Shown: positions 1 through 7,218, counted from the first letter of the stretch. The stretch is 27,218 nucleotides of DNA from JAPHTQ01 sp050287105 (GCA_050287105.1 JBNKBG010000027.1:1-27218), one strand, 5' to 3'. Translations and numbers: made by a program. Notes: generated by a model from the sequence alone, not told the origin.

Positions 1-376
1 GGAACAGCTTTGCGATCGCCTGCGCGTGCCGCGTGATTATCGCGAAATCGCATTACTGGTGACGCAGCACCACGGCATCTATCACCGCGCCGAAGAACTA
101 CGCCCAGCAACCATGCTGGAACTGCTGGAGAAACTCGACGCCTTCCGCCGTCCGGAACGGCTGGAGCTATTCCTCCTCGCCTGCGAGGCCGACTCCCGTG
201 GCCGCACCGGTTTTGAGGAACAACACTTCGTCCAACCCGATCTGATTCGCGCCGCCTACCATACGGCGACACAGGTCGATCAGAAAGCCGTGGTGGAACA
301 GGGATTCAGCGGCAAGGCGGTGGGGGATGAGGTGCAGCGGCGACGTATTGAAGCAATATCTGGAATAAAAAAATAA
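1..376 (+). CDS. cca: CCA tRNA nucleotidyltransferase, C-terminal fragment (5' end outside window)
   Basis: The open frame enters from the left edge (first full codon at base 2) and ends with TAA at 374-376, giving about 124 residues. They match the C-terminal helical part of bacterial class II CCA-adding enzymes: the LCDRLRVP start, ELRPATMLELLEKLDAFRRPERLE, and LLACEADSRGRTGFE are hallmark segments of this family, as is the RRRIEAI end. The enzyme builds or repairs the 3' CCA end of tRNAs in the cytoplasm. The catalytic head (GXGXR and DXD motifs) lies outside the window, so activity cannot be judged. The GTG at base 26 is an internal valine codon, not a start. The gene converges on ppnP. 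Confidence 0.9.
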   Translation, partial: EQLCDRLRVPRDYREIALLVTQHHGIYHRAEELRPATMLELLEKLDAFRRPERLELFLLACEADSRGRTGFEEQHFVQPDLIRAAYHTATQVDQKAVVEQGFSGKAVGDEVQRRRIEAISGIKK

Positions 377-447
377 TTCACCGCAAAGGCGCAGAGGTCG
401 CAAAGAACTCCCTTCTAAAATTCTTTTCTTTGCGCCTCTGCGGTGAA
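377..447. repeat. Inverted repeat between convergent cca and ppnP, likely terminator for ppnP
   Basis: The left arm at 377-405 begins TTCACCGCAAAGGCGCAGAG and the right arm at 428-447 is CTTTGCGCCTCTGCGGTGAA. They pair almost perfectly, except that the left arm carries about 9 extra bases (GAGGTCGCA) that look like a partial internal duplication. Read on the minus strand, the stem is followed by ATTATTTTTTATT, so it could end ppnP transcripts. The TTCACCGCAGAGGCGCAGAG theme resembles a dispersed palindromic element I have seen in many environmental bacterial genomes. That family assignment is from memory, not from a search. Confidence 0.7.
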
Positions 448-453
448 GTTTAT

Positions 454-735
454 TTATCTGTAAATACAAAGATAGGCAGTATCCTGCGCCACCTTCAGGG
501 CAAACTTCTGGTTGGCCTCGACGATAAACTGCTCACCGGGACCGTAGTTTTTCCATTCACTTTCGTCGGGCAGGCGCACGGTCAGCTCGCCACTGATTAC
601 CTGCATGGTCTCCTGCTGGCTGGTGCCGAACTCGTATTCGCCCGGCGCCATAACGCCGATGGTGGCAGCTTCGCCGTTACTGCTGAAGGCGATCGATTTC
701 ACCTTGCCGTCAAAATATTCGTTGGTCTTGAACAC
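454..735 (-). CDS. ppnP: Pyrimidine/purine nucleoside phosphorylase PpnP (YaiE/DUF1255 family)
   Basis: This 93-residue cupin-like protein matches E. coli PpnP (94 aa) along its whole length: NEYFDGKVKSIAFSS, GVMAPGEYEF, ETMQVISGELTVRLPD and the C-terminal YLCIYR. Family members phosphorolyse several nucleosides to the free base and ribose-1-phosphate in nucleoside salvage. The start is GTG at 733-735, preceded by AAGGA seven bases upstream, and it places the N-terminus where the family begins. The gene stands alone, convergent with cca. No convincing sigma-70 promoter was found in the 130 bases upstream. Confidence 0.9.
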   Translation of the reverse strand: MFKTNEYFDGKVKSIAFSSNGEAATIGVMAPGEYEFGTSQQETMQVISGELTVRLPDESEWKNYGPGEQFIVEANQKFALKVAQDTAYLCIYR

Positions 736-875
736 GGAAATTCCTTCTGGCTTTTGTCAAAGTAAGAAACGGAAAGTTTATCAGGGGTCGCGTCGACAGG
801 CAGCTGTTTTCACCGGCCATGATACTTTCAGGCAATACGATGAAAAAATTTAAATGCGCTCTCACGAACATAAAA

Positions 876-897
876 AAACCGGCCCAGGGGCCGGTTT
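876..897 (-). terminator. Rho-independent terminator after the multihaem cytochrome gene
   Basis: AAACCGGCC (876-884) pairs with GGCCGGTTT (889-897) around a 4-base loop. On the minus strand the stem runs into seven T residues. It lies about 48 bases beyond the cytochrome stop codon and is the natural end of that operon. Stem base and flanks (TAAGAAACCGG...CCGGTTTTTT) nearly repeat those of the terminator after rplQ. Confidence 0.85.
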
Positions 898-944
898 CTT
901 AATATTCTTTGGCGACCTCCCTGTCGCCACTTCCAAACATCTCC

Positions 945-3900
945 TTACGGCACGATGAGGGTCACCACATTGGAGAAGGGTGAACCACCGATGTCGTTGA
1001 CCGCCTGAACACGGTACAGGTAGGTACCCGTGCGCAGTCCGCGGTTACGACGACCCATATCGACAAACGCACCATCGGGACCCAGTACCGCCATGCTGCC
1101 GACATTGGACCAGGTAACACCGTTGTCCCGGCTCTGCTCAATCGTCACGGTAGGTGCATTCGGATCAACGTTGGTCCAGGTCAGTACCGCAGCCGGTGCA
1201 CCACGACGTGCCAGCGGCTGGATGCTGCCAGCCAGATTGGTCGGGGCAAGCGGCGCAATCAGGTCAATGGTCGCGATGTTGGACGCGGCTGATTGAATTG
1301 TCACGCCATTCGCCAGGCGAACCGCACGGACCTGGTAAGCATAGGAGTTGCCGGCACTGACACTGGCATCGTCGAAACGGGTCCGACGGGTACTGGTGGT
1401 CGTCGCCAACACACTGAAGGCACTGCCGTTGACCGAGCGCTCAATCACAAAGCCCGTGGCGTTGTTAGCGTTATTGGTCCAGCTCACACGTACCTGGTTC
1501 GCACGACGGAGAACCGCGGTGGTGTTGGTCGGTGCCGCCACGGTAACCGCGGTGTTCGGCGTCGTGATGGTGTAGACGTTGGAGGTCGCTGTTCCGCCAC
1601 CGTTGACCGCCACAACCCTGTAGCTGTAGGTCGTGTTGCCCGAAACAGTGGTGTCGATGTAGCTCCCCTGCGCCCCGGTGCCCGCGATGGCCGGCAGAGT
1701 ACCGGTGATCGCATTCCAGGGACCATTATTGACGGAGCGCTCAACGCTGAAGCCCTGCTCATTAGAGGCCTGATCGGTCCAGCTCAAATCCACCTCCATC
1801 AGACCGGCCGGAATACTACCAGTAAGGCCAGTTGGTGCAGCGGGAGGCTGCGGCGAAGGTGTGGTCACCGCGACAGGTGCGGTGGTCAGCACGGTCGCCC
1901 CATTGGTACCGATGACAACGATACGGTAGAAGTAGGACGTACTCGGCAGCACACCACTGTCGGAGTAACTTCTGTCGGCCGGAGCCGCCACAACCAGCGG
2001 TGCCCAGGGACCATTGACCATCAAACTACGCTCGATACGATAGCCGTTAACACTGGTGTCCGGGAAGGTGGTGTTGCTCCAATCCACGGTGACCAGGAAC
2101 TCGCTGACAGCCGTTGCGGTCGGGGTGACCGTACCAGCTGGTACACAGGCCTGAACCGGAGCCGGGGCGTTCCAGGTGGAGAAGGAGCCGCTGGCCGCAA
2201 TGGCACGTACCTGATAGTTGTAACACATGCCGGGGGCGACAGTGGTGTCGGTCCAGTTGTTACCACCGAAGCCCATTGCGCCACCGGTCTGGGTGGGCAC
2301 CAGGAAGGCTGCCTGCGGTACGGTGCTGGTGGTCGGAGCATCAAAGCGCCATACCTCGAACTGCACCTCGTTATCCGCCATGTCGTACCAGGTGAGATCC
2401 ACGGTGGTCGGCGTAACGGACACAAGCTGCAGGTTCTGCGGTGCCAGTGGCGCATCGTTCGGCGTCATGTACTCATACGGCAGGGACATAATGCTGCCCT
2501 TGCCATTGAACGCCTCGACCTTGAGACCGTAGGTCTTGCCCAGGTTCATAACGGTGTTTTCCAGCGTCAGGGTGTTCGCGTCGGTGATAGCGAGGCGGTC
2601 CCAGTCGGAAGTCGCGTCGCTGGCGCCATAGCGGATCCAGACCACATAGCCATCGGCTTCAGGTACGCCGGTCCAGCTAATGACCGCAGAATAGGCCTCG
2701 GTCATTTCGGCGCCGGTAGCCGGGCTAATGTAAACACGTGGCACCGCGGTGACGACCGGTGCAGTAACTGGTACTACAGAGTCGGTGGCATCACGGTCGA
2801 CACGGTACGGTGCACCCTTGTCGCTCTTCAGCCATGCAGCGTAGGCGATGCCGCCCCAGTTATCACGCAGCGGGTTGCCGTCCAGGTCGGTCATACCGGC
2901 CAGGCCGATCACGTCACTGAGATAGGTGGGGTTCATCGGGTAGTTAGGATCCAGAATATTGGGCGGACCTTCCGGGCGAAGATTAGAGCTGTCCTGATCT
3001 TTCAGGTGCTCCATAAATTCGCGAGTATGGGTCTGCCAATAGGTCTCTGCTGAGGCGGTCAGTACTGCGCCCGGAGCTGCGGCAAAGCGGTAGGTGACCT
3101 CATCCCAGTTCTGCCCATCCGGATAGCGTTGGTCGATGATCGCATTGGTTGCCGGGTCAAGCACGACATCTTCCACCGGTAACATGGTGGCCGGGTCATA
3201 CTTCCAGAACTTCACCCCGGACATGCGGTAATCCGCGTAGGTGAAACCTGCCGGCGGGATCCGGTTGTCGAACAGGATTTTGTCGTTAATCAGGCTCGAG
3301 GACGGTGTACAGGTAACGCCGTCACAGCTACCGGTAACGCGCTCGTAAACCATGACCGCGTTGTTCAGCGGATCGGTGGCGTCGATAACGTTGCTCAGTG
3401 AACGCTGGAAGCTGATGCGATTGGAATCGTTATACAGCTTGGCCACGTCCGGATCGTAGTGACCGGATTCGTAGACGATGTTGATACCATCATTAACCTG
3501 CACCTGTACCCAGAAACGACGTCCATCAGGATAGCCAGAGGGGATACGGTGACCGGTTTTGTTGGTGACCTTAACCTTCATCTCATAGATGTTGTTGCCG
3601 TTGGCATCGACCAGCGCTACGCCATTGGCATCGGTAACCACGGTCGGAACCTGACTGATGGCAACATCCATACCGTCACGCAGTGTGATCTCGGTGTTGC
3701 GCTTGGCGCGATCGTACATGGAGTCACGATTGGAGAGCATACCGGGGAAGACGCGTGGGTCGTTACCGGTGGGCATGCCGATGACTTCCATATCCACCTC
3801 CGGATAGAGCAGCTTCATCATCTCCGGCAGATCGCGGTTGGCACCGGTCAGCTTGTGGACGGTAGTACCGCCTTCCGCATTGCGATCCTTGCCATAAGGG

Positions 3901-5264
3901 AAGCCACCGACCAGCAACGGGTCCGCATTATAGGAACCGGAATCGTCGTTGGAGTACTCATGCTTAATCTTCGGCATGTGGCAATCCTGGCAACGCTCCT
4001 TACCTTGCGGACGGTTGGTCTTGCGGATCGGGTCATAACCGACGTGGGTGTCCTGGGAGAAGCTACTGAACTTCCACTCAGTGTAGGTGCGCTGCTCAGG
4101 CATACCATGATTCAGCACCGGTACGGTGAGATCGTGGCAGGAGCCGCACATTTCTGAGGTGGTGATGAAGTCGTTACCACCAGGCATGCGGCCACCGGTC
4201 TGACTCAGGCCAGGACCGTCAGGCAGGATTGGCAGCAGACCCGTGGTGGTATCCGAAGTACGACGACCACTGGAACCGACGGTCGGGTGCTCAATGGAGA
4301 CGGCGGTTGCCATGTAGTCGTACATACCGGTGTTCGGATCGATTGGGGGTCCAACCGGGGCTTCAAACATCGGTGGAATGGAGCCGTCCAGGTTATAGAC
4401 GATGTACTGACCCACAGAGTTGGTGGCCGGCATACCGGCAGGTACAGGGTTCATCGGGCCAGTCCAGTTGGGCGGATAGACTGCGTAGATCTGGCCGGTG
4501 TAGGAGGTGCCTTCCAGCGGCAGGTCGCTGAAGTAGGCATCGGAGATACCGGAACGCGGACCCACATAGGTCATACCATCAAGGAACTGCAACGAGGTAT
4601 CGCCATAGGGATTGCCCGGGGCAATGGTCGGGTCTCCCGCCTGATCGACGAAGGGACCGCCGTCGTGCTGCCAGCCGAAGATACCGGCGATCATGTTCCA
4701 GACGGAATCATTCGGATCGAGGTCGGCACGTTTGTAGGTGACATTACCCACGGCACGGTGACAGGTCTCACACATCACACCCTCGTCGTCGGTAGAGGCG
4801 ACGATGCTGTGCATCATGCTGCGACCGGAGGGGTCGCCCGCCATGGTCGGGTCAAAGCGGCCCGAGTACCAGCCGTTAGGGCTGTGGCAACGGAAACACA
4901 TGTTTCCCGCACCATCCTGCCCGGTCAGCGTCGCCAGGGTATTGTTAACGATGATCTGGTTGGCGCGGAAGATCGGATCGCGCGCCGCACTGGCCATGTT
5001 ACCACCGCCCCAGTTACCCATGTGGGCAACCTGCTGGTCGACAGAACCACCGTGGCAGGCGCCGCAGGTGACGGTGAATTCAAAACTGTTGAACGGTGCA
5101 GGGAAGGTCAGGTTGGCCATCTCCTGCTGTTGAGTGCCCGGATTAGGCACGGCACCGCTGGGTACGTCACGGCCCGGGATATCGGCGTGTACAACACCAA
5201 CCAGGCTCAGTACCAACAGCAACCACAGCGCCACAGCGCTGCCATAGTTCCTTGTTGTTTTCAT
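945..5264 (-). CDS. Exported penta-haem c-type cytochrome with six fibronectin type III-like domains
   Basis: The protein is 1439 residues from ATG at 5262-5264. A longer ORF starting at 5309 would overlap the upstream gene, whereas the chosen start begins a clear signal peptide (KTTR, hydrophobic core, cleavage after VVHA near residue 27). Five CXXCH haem-attachment motifs lie at about residues 67 (CGACH), 123 (CFRCH), 165 (CETCH), 373 (CGSCH) and 425 (CQDCH). The segments DPIFRA, FRCHSPNGW and CQDCHMP recall large multihaem cytochromes of the c554-like type. A beta-rich middle region includes NKTGHRIPSGYPDGRRFW near 570. From about 835 to the C-terminus six Fn3-like repeats follow, with recurring VDLSWTD, FxVERS and YSYRVVAVN elements. 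One repeat has a possible disulfide pair (MCYNY and VQACV). Fn3 tails usually mediate binding or spacing outside the cytoplasm. An electron-transfer role in the periplasm or at the cell surface is inferred; partner and acceptor are unknown. No LPXTG, lipobox or C-terminal anchor is visible. Confidence 0.85.
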   Translation of the reverse strand: MKTTRNYGSAVALWLLLVLSLVGVVHADIPGRDVPSGAVPNPGTQQQEMANLTFPAPFNSFEFTVTCGACHGGSVDQQVAHMGNWGGGNMASAARDPIFRANQIIVNNTLATLTGQDGAGNMCFRCHSPNGWYSGRFDPTMAGDPSGRSMMHSIVASTDDEGVMCETCHRAVGNVTYKRADLDPNDSVWNMIAGIFGWQHDGGPFVDQAGDPTIAPGNPYGDTSLQFLDGMTYVGPRSGISDAYFSDLPLEGTSYTGQIYAVYPPNWTGPMNPVPAGMPATNSVGQYIVYNLDGSIPPMFEAPVGPPIDPNTGMYDYMATAVSIEHPTVGSSGRRTSDTTTGLLPILPDGPGLSQTGGRMPGGNDFITTSEMCGSCHDLTVPVLNHGMPEQRTYTEWKFSSFSQDTHVGYDPIRKTNRPQGKERCQDCHMPKIKHEYSNDDSGSYNADPLLVGGFPYGKDRNAEGGTTVHKLTGANRDLPEMMKLLYPEVDMEVIGMPTGNDPRVFPGMLSNRDSMYDRAKRNTEITLRDGMDVAISQVPTVVTDANGVALVDANGNNIYEMKVKVTNKTGHRIPSGYPDGRRFWVQVQVNDGINIVYESGHYDPDVAKLYNDSNRISFQRSLSNVIDATDPLNNAVMVYERVTGSCDGVTCTPSSSLINDKILFDNRIPPAGFTYADYRMSGVKFWKYDPATMLPVEDVVLDPATNAIIDQRYPDGQNWDEVTYRFAAAPGAVLTASAETYWQTHTREFMEHLKDQDSSNLRPEGPPNILDPNYPMNPTYLSDVIGLAGMTDLDGNPLRDNWGGIAYAAWLKSDKGAPYRVDRDATDSVVPVTAPVVTAVPRVYISPATGAEMTEAYSAVISWTGVPEADGYVVWIRYGASDATSDWDRLAITDANTLTLENTVMNLGKTYGLKVEAFNGKGSIMSLPYEYMTPNDAPLAPQNLQLVSVTPTTVDLTWYDMADNEVQFEVWRFDAPTTSTVPQAAFLVPTQTGGAMGFGGNNWTDTTVAPGMCYNYQVRAIAASGSFSTWNAPAPVQACVPAGTVTPTATAVSEFLVTVDWSNTTFPDTSVNGYRIERSLMVNGPWAPLVVAAPADRSYSDSGVLPSTSYFYRIVVIGTNGATVLTTAPVAVTTPSPQPPAAPTGLTGSIPAGLMEVDLSWTDQASNEQGFSVERSVNNGPWNAITGTLPAIAGTGAQGSYIDTTVSGNTTYSYRVVAVNGGGTATSNVYTITTPNTAVTVAAPTNTTAVLRRANQVRVSWTNNANNATGFVIERSVNGSAFSVLATTTSTRRTRFDDASVSAGNSYAYQVRAVRLANGVTIQSAASNIATIDLIAPLAPTNLAGSIQPLARRGAPAAVLTWTNVDPNAPTVTIEQSRDNGVTWSNVGSMAVLGPDGAFVDMGRRNRGLRTGTYLYRVQAVNDIGGSPFSNVVTLIVP

Positions 5265-5293
5265 GGCGATAGTCTCTCTATGTGAATAAAAAT

Positions 5294-5902
5294 TTAAATT
5301 CGTGGCCACAACTTGAGCTCCAGCGTCAGTACGCCGCTCAGTTTGTCGTCGAGGATGAGAGTGCCCGTGCCACGCATAGGCTGGCGCCCCTGCTCTGCAG
5401 AGACAGGCACCATGGTGGTTTGTGGCAGACGCAGGGTGGCTGACCAGTCGCCATAGCGCTCAACGGGATTGAACGGCAGTTCAACCTGGAATTGGCCGCC
5501 AAAGACGCCCGGGGTGTAACGCGGGTTGGTGACAGGTGGCGCATCGATGTCGCTCAGGCTCCATTTGCCACGGACATACCAGATGCCAGCCTTCTGCGCC
5601 CGGCTATCTTTTTTCGGGGAAAATGCCGTCAGATCGAGACGGAGTGTCCCTTTGCCGATGAGTGAGGTGTCCGCGGACTCGGCTGTCGCCTCCAGGACAT
5701 AACCTGTGCTCATGGTGCCGTTGGGCAGGGCAACGGTCTCGCCCATTTCAAGCACCTTGCCTTCGCTCAGGGCCCACGACATCGAATTCATCTTTACCGT
5801 AAGCGCCATCGCGTTGCCTGTCGCCAGGACAAACAACAGCCCGGTCAGCGCGAACAGTAGTCCCCGAAGGACGCGGCCTGGCCGTGTGATGTTGGTTTGC
5901 AT
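5294..5902 (-). CDS. Small secreted protein of unknown function, first gene of the cytochrome operon
   Basis: This 202-residue protein begins with ATG at 5900-5902 behind an excellent ribosome binding site (GAGGAG, 8 bases upstream). Residues 1-33 form a Sec-type signal peptide (TRPGR basic region, hydrophobic LLFALTGLLFVLA, cleavage after AMA). The mature part is about 170 residues, contains no cysteine, and alternates hydrophobic and polar residues as a beta-sandwich would. I recognise no family and no catalytic motif. It lies 29 bases upstream of the cytochrome start on the same strand, so the two are probably co-transcribed and co-exported. A role as accessory or partner of the cytochrome is inference. 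Confidence 0.75.
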   Translation of the reverse strand: MQTNITRPGRVLRGLLFALTGLLFVLATGNAMALTVKMNSMSWALSEGKVLEMGETVALPNGTMSTGYVLEATAESADTSLIGKGTLRLDLTAFSPKKDSRAQKAGIWYVRGKWSLSDIDAPPVTNPRYTPGVFGGQFQVELPFNPVERYGDWSATLRLPQTTMVPVSAEQGRQPMRGTGTLILDDKLSGVLTLELKLWPRI

Positions 5903-6132
5903 ACTTTTCTCTCCTCAATAGCGGGTTGAAATACATCCGTATCCCCACGTGCAACGCAGCACTCGATCCAGCAGGCAGAGATATCTAGCGGCGAGACTCC
6001 GAGCAATTCGAAGGCGTCGCATAGCATCTCCGTCAATAGCGGATACGGTCTTTCAGTAATTAAGAGGGAGGGGGGGAGCCGTGGTAACAGGTCCGAAGTG
6101 CATGTTCCCTCACGCCAGGTGTTGCAGCGGCG

Positions 6133-6171
6133 TCACAGCTGTGATCTGTGTCACATTCTATGTGTGACACA
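6133..6171. promoter_or_regulatory. Cluster of three overlapping TGTGA/TCACA palindromes (CRP/Vfr-like operator)
   Basis: Half-sites alternate along 39 bases. TCACAGCTGTGA (6133-6144) is a perfect 12-base palindrome. TGTGA-N6-TCACA (6140-6155) has the exact spacing of a CRP site. TGTGTCACA (6147-6155) and TGTGACACA (6163-6171) form a perfect 9-bp inverted repeat with a 7-base spacer. The middle element fits the known CRP-family consensus at every conserved position. The cluster lies about 230 bases upstream of the secreted-protein start and 131 bases past the LuxR-type stop, so the leftward cytochrome operon is its likely target. The identity of the binding protein is not shown. Confidence 0.6.
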
Positions 6172-6261
6172 GTTTGCAAGTTTCAGGGAGGGAAATGTAT
6201 CGGGAAGAAGTCTGATTTTTTATGCTGGTATTACCGGGGACGCTAGGAAGAAAGTACCAAC

Positions 6262-6286
6262 GCGGCCCCCCATGGTGGCAGGCCGC
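6262..6286 (-). terminator. Possible weak terminator of the LuxR-type regulator gene
   Basis: GCGGCC (6262-6267) and GGCCGC (6281-6286) pair about 14 bases beyond the regulator stop codon. On the minus strand the stem is followed by GTTGGTACTTTCTTCC, which is only moderately T-rich, so this is a tentative call. Confidence 0.3.
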
Positions 6287-6299
6287 ATTAAACAGGTAC

Positions 6300-6989
6300 C
6301 TAGCTCTGCGGCTTAAGGTGCCGCACCGCCCAGTGACTCGCTTCGGTACGGTTACGTACCTCGATCTTGCGAAAGATGTTGTAGATGTGACTTTTCACCG
6401 TGTGCTCGCTGATATGCAGCTTGCTGGCGATATCCGCATTGCTATCAGCACGGGCGATGCAGTGCAGGATATCCAGCTCGCGCTTCGACAGCTTGATCTC
6501 AGGGTTTGGCGGTGAAGACGCGAGCCGTATTGCCTGGCGCTGGCGTTCAAAGCACTGCTCGACCAGACGTCGTGGCATCCATAACTCCCCACGCAGCACC
6601 TTTTGCATCCCCTTCAGCAGTAGCTCCTGGCTGCAATCGTCGAAAAAGACCCCTTTAAGAGAGGGCCAGCGGATTAACTCTTCGACGCGACTGGCGGTAC
6701 TGGCATTGAGAAGCACAGCACTCCCCTTCGGCTCTTTCAGGTGTAATCCCTCCAGACGTTCGGCGATGGAGCTGTGATCGTGGTGTTTACAGTCAATCAG
6801 GGTAAGCGTATTTGGCAGCGACTTCTTACTGCTATCTGGTTCGAGATCAAAATCGTATGTGGCGTAGAGGGCGCCGGAAAGGTATTGCGCAAGGACTCTT
6901 GTGTGCAGATCCTGGCGTCCGACAAATAACAGTTTTGGCGAGCGTGTACCCGCACCTGCCGGGGAGGCAGCTTCAATAGCTCCAATCAT
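6300..6989 (-). CDS. LuxR-family transcriptional regulator of the CsgD/VpsT type
   Basis: The 229-residue protein has an N-terminal receiver-like domain (about 18-140) and a C-terminal LuxR helix-turn-helix (about 167-225: LSKRELDIL, ADIASKLHISEHTVKSHIYNIFRKIEVRNR). It aligns well with E. coli CsgD: WPSLKGVFFDD against WPHINGVFYS, GMQKVLRGE against GLQGVLRGE, and the closing RTEASHWA against RTQAVSWA. The receiver keeps an aspartate at the phospho-acceptor position (LID, residue 66), but the usual acidic pair after strand 1 is replaced by GRQD, so classical phosphorylation is doubtful. At 137-140 it has WMPR, where VpsT has the c-di-GMP-binding W[F/L/M][T/S]R motif; the third residue differs. 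Family members control biofilm matrix genes. No histidine kinase is adjacent. Control of the neighbouring cytochrome operon is inferred from proximity only. Confidence 0.85.
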   Translation of the reverse strand: MIGAIEAASPAGAGTRSPKLLFVGRQDLHTRVLAQYLSGALYATYDFDLEPDSSKKSLPNTLTLIDCKHHDHSSIAERLEGLHLKEPKGSAVLLNASTASRVEELIRWPSLKGVFFDDCSQELLLKGMQKVLRGELWMPRRLVEQCFERQRQAIRLASSPPNPEIKLSKRELDILHCIARADSNADIASKLHISEHTVKSHIYNIFRKIEVRNRTEASHWAVRHLKPQS

Positions 6990-7070
6990 GGTTTGAGACC
7001 TTCATCCGTGTTTTCTAAAGGCCTGTCCGCAGACAAACCCACCATACCGCTTGTTTGTTATTTCTTTATT

Positions 7071-7088
7071 ACGTGCGCGCGCGCACGT
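7071..7088. promoter_or_regulatory. Perfect 18-bp alternating purine-pyrimidine palindrome upstream of the LuxR-type gene
   Basis: ACGTGCGCGCGCGCACGT is a perfect palindrome and strictly alternates purine and pyrimidine, the sequence type that most readily forms left-handed Z-DNA or a cruciform under negative supercoiling. It lies 82 bases upstream of the regulator start, within its probable promoter region, and is flanked by AT-rich sequence. It could also be a dimeric-protein operator. No function is demonstrated. Confidence 0.5.
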
Positions 7089-7172
7089 TACAGCATGAGC
7101 ACAACGGGAGGGATTATCGCACAAACAGCAAGGTTATAGACTCCCAAAAAAGGAGTAGATAGCCGAAACGAA

Positions 7173-7194
7173 GAGACCGGCATCAGCCGGTCTC
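7173..7194 (-). terminator. Probable terminator after ssb
   Basis: GAGACCGGC (7173-7181) pairs with GCCGGTCTC (7186-7194) around ATCA, beginning 24 bases past the ssb stop. The immediate downstream run on the minus strand (TTCGTTTCGG) is only partly T-rich. A second element about 20 bases on, CTCCTTTTTTTGGGAG on the minus strand, has seven T residues and may complete termination. Confidence 0.65.
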
Positions 7195-7218
7195 CCAATT
7201 CAGTGCCCGCAAAGGATT

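Larger units (their letters stand above)
5903..6299. other. 397-base gene-free region upstream of the cytochrome operon
   Basis: No supported coding frame is seen. The region holds the 5' leader of the secreted-protein/cytochrome operon, the TGTGA/TCACA operator cluster (6133-6171), a GGGAGGGGGGG tract at 6066-6076, and a possible weak terminator of the LuxR-type gene. No sigma-70 promoter pair with good hexamers was found for the leftward operon, which would fit activator dependence or another sigma factor. Confidence 0.6.

Noticed and set aside
1293..3053. 586-residue plus-strand open frame opposite the Fn3 region
   Set aside because: It is antisense to the clearly coding cytochrome frame, has low-complexity Arg/Gly/Val-rich sequence and no recognisable motif; long antisense frames are expected in GC-rich coding DNA.
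4287..5285. 332-residue plus-strand open frame opposite the cytochrome N-terminal half
   Set aside because: Antisense shadow of the haem region with no domain, no good start context and no neighbours on that strand.
5845..6036. 63-residue minus-strand open frame upstream of the secreted protein
   Set aside because: TTG start without a good ribosome binding site, overlaps the start of a better-supported gene, no recognisable features.
6064..6078. GAGGGAGGGGGGGAG tract as a G-quadruplex or phase-variable homopolymer
   Set aside because: Only two clear G-runs are present, so a four-run quadruplex is not formed without forcing, and the G7 tract lies outside any coding frame.
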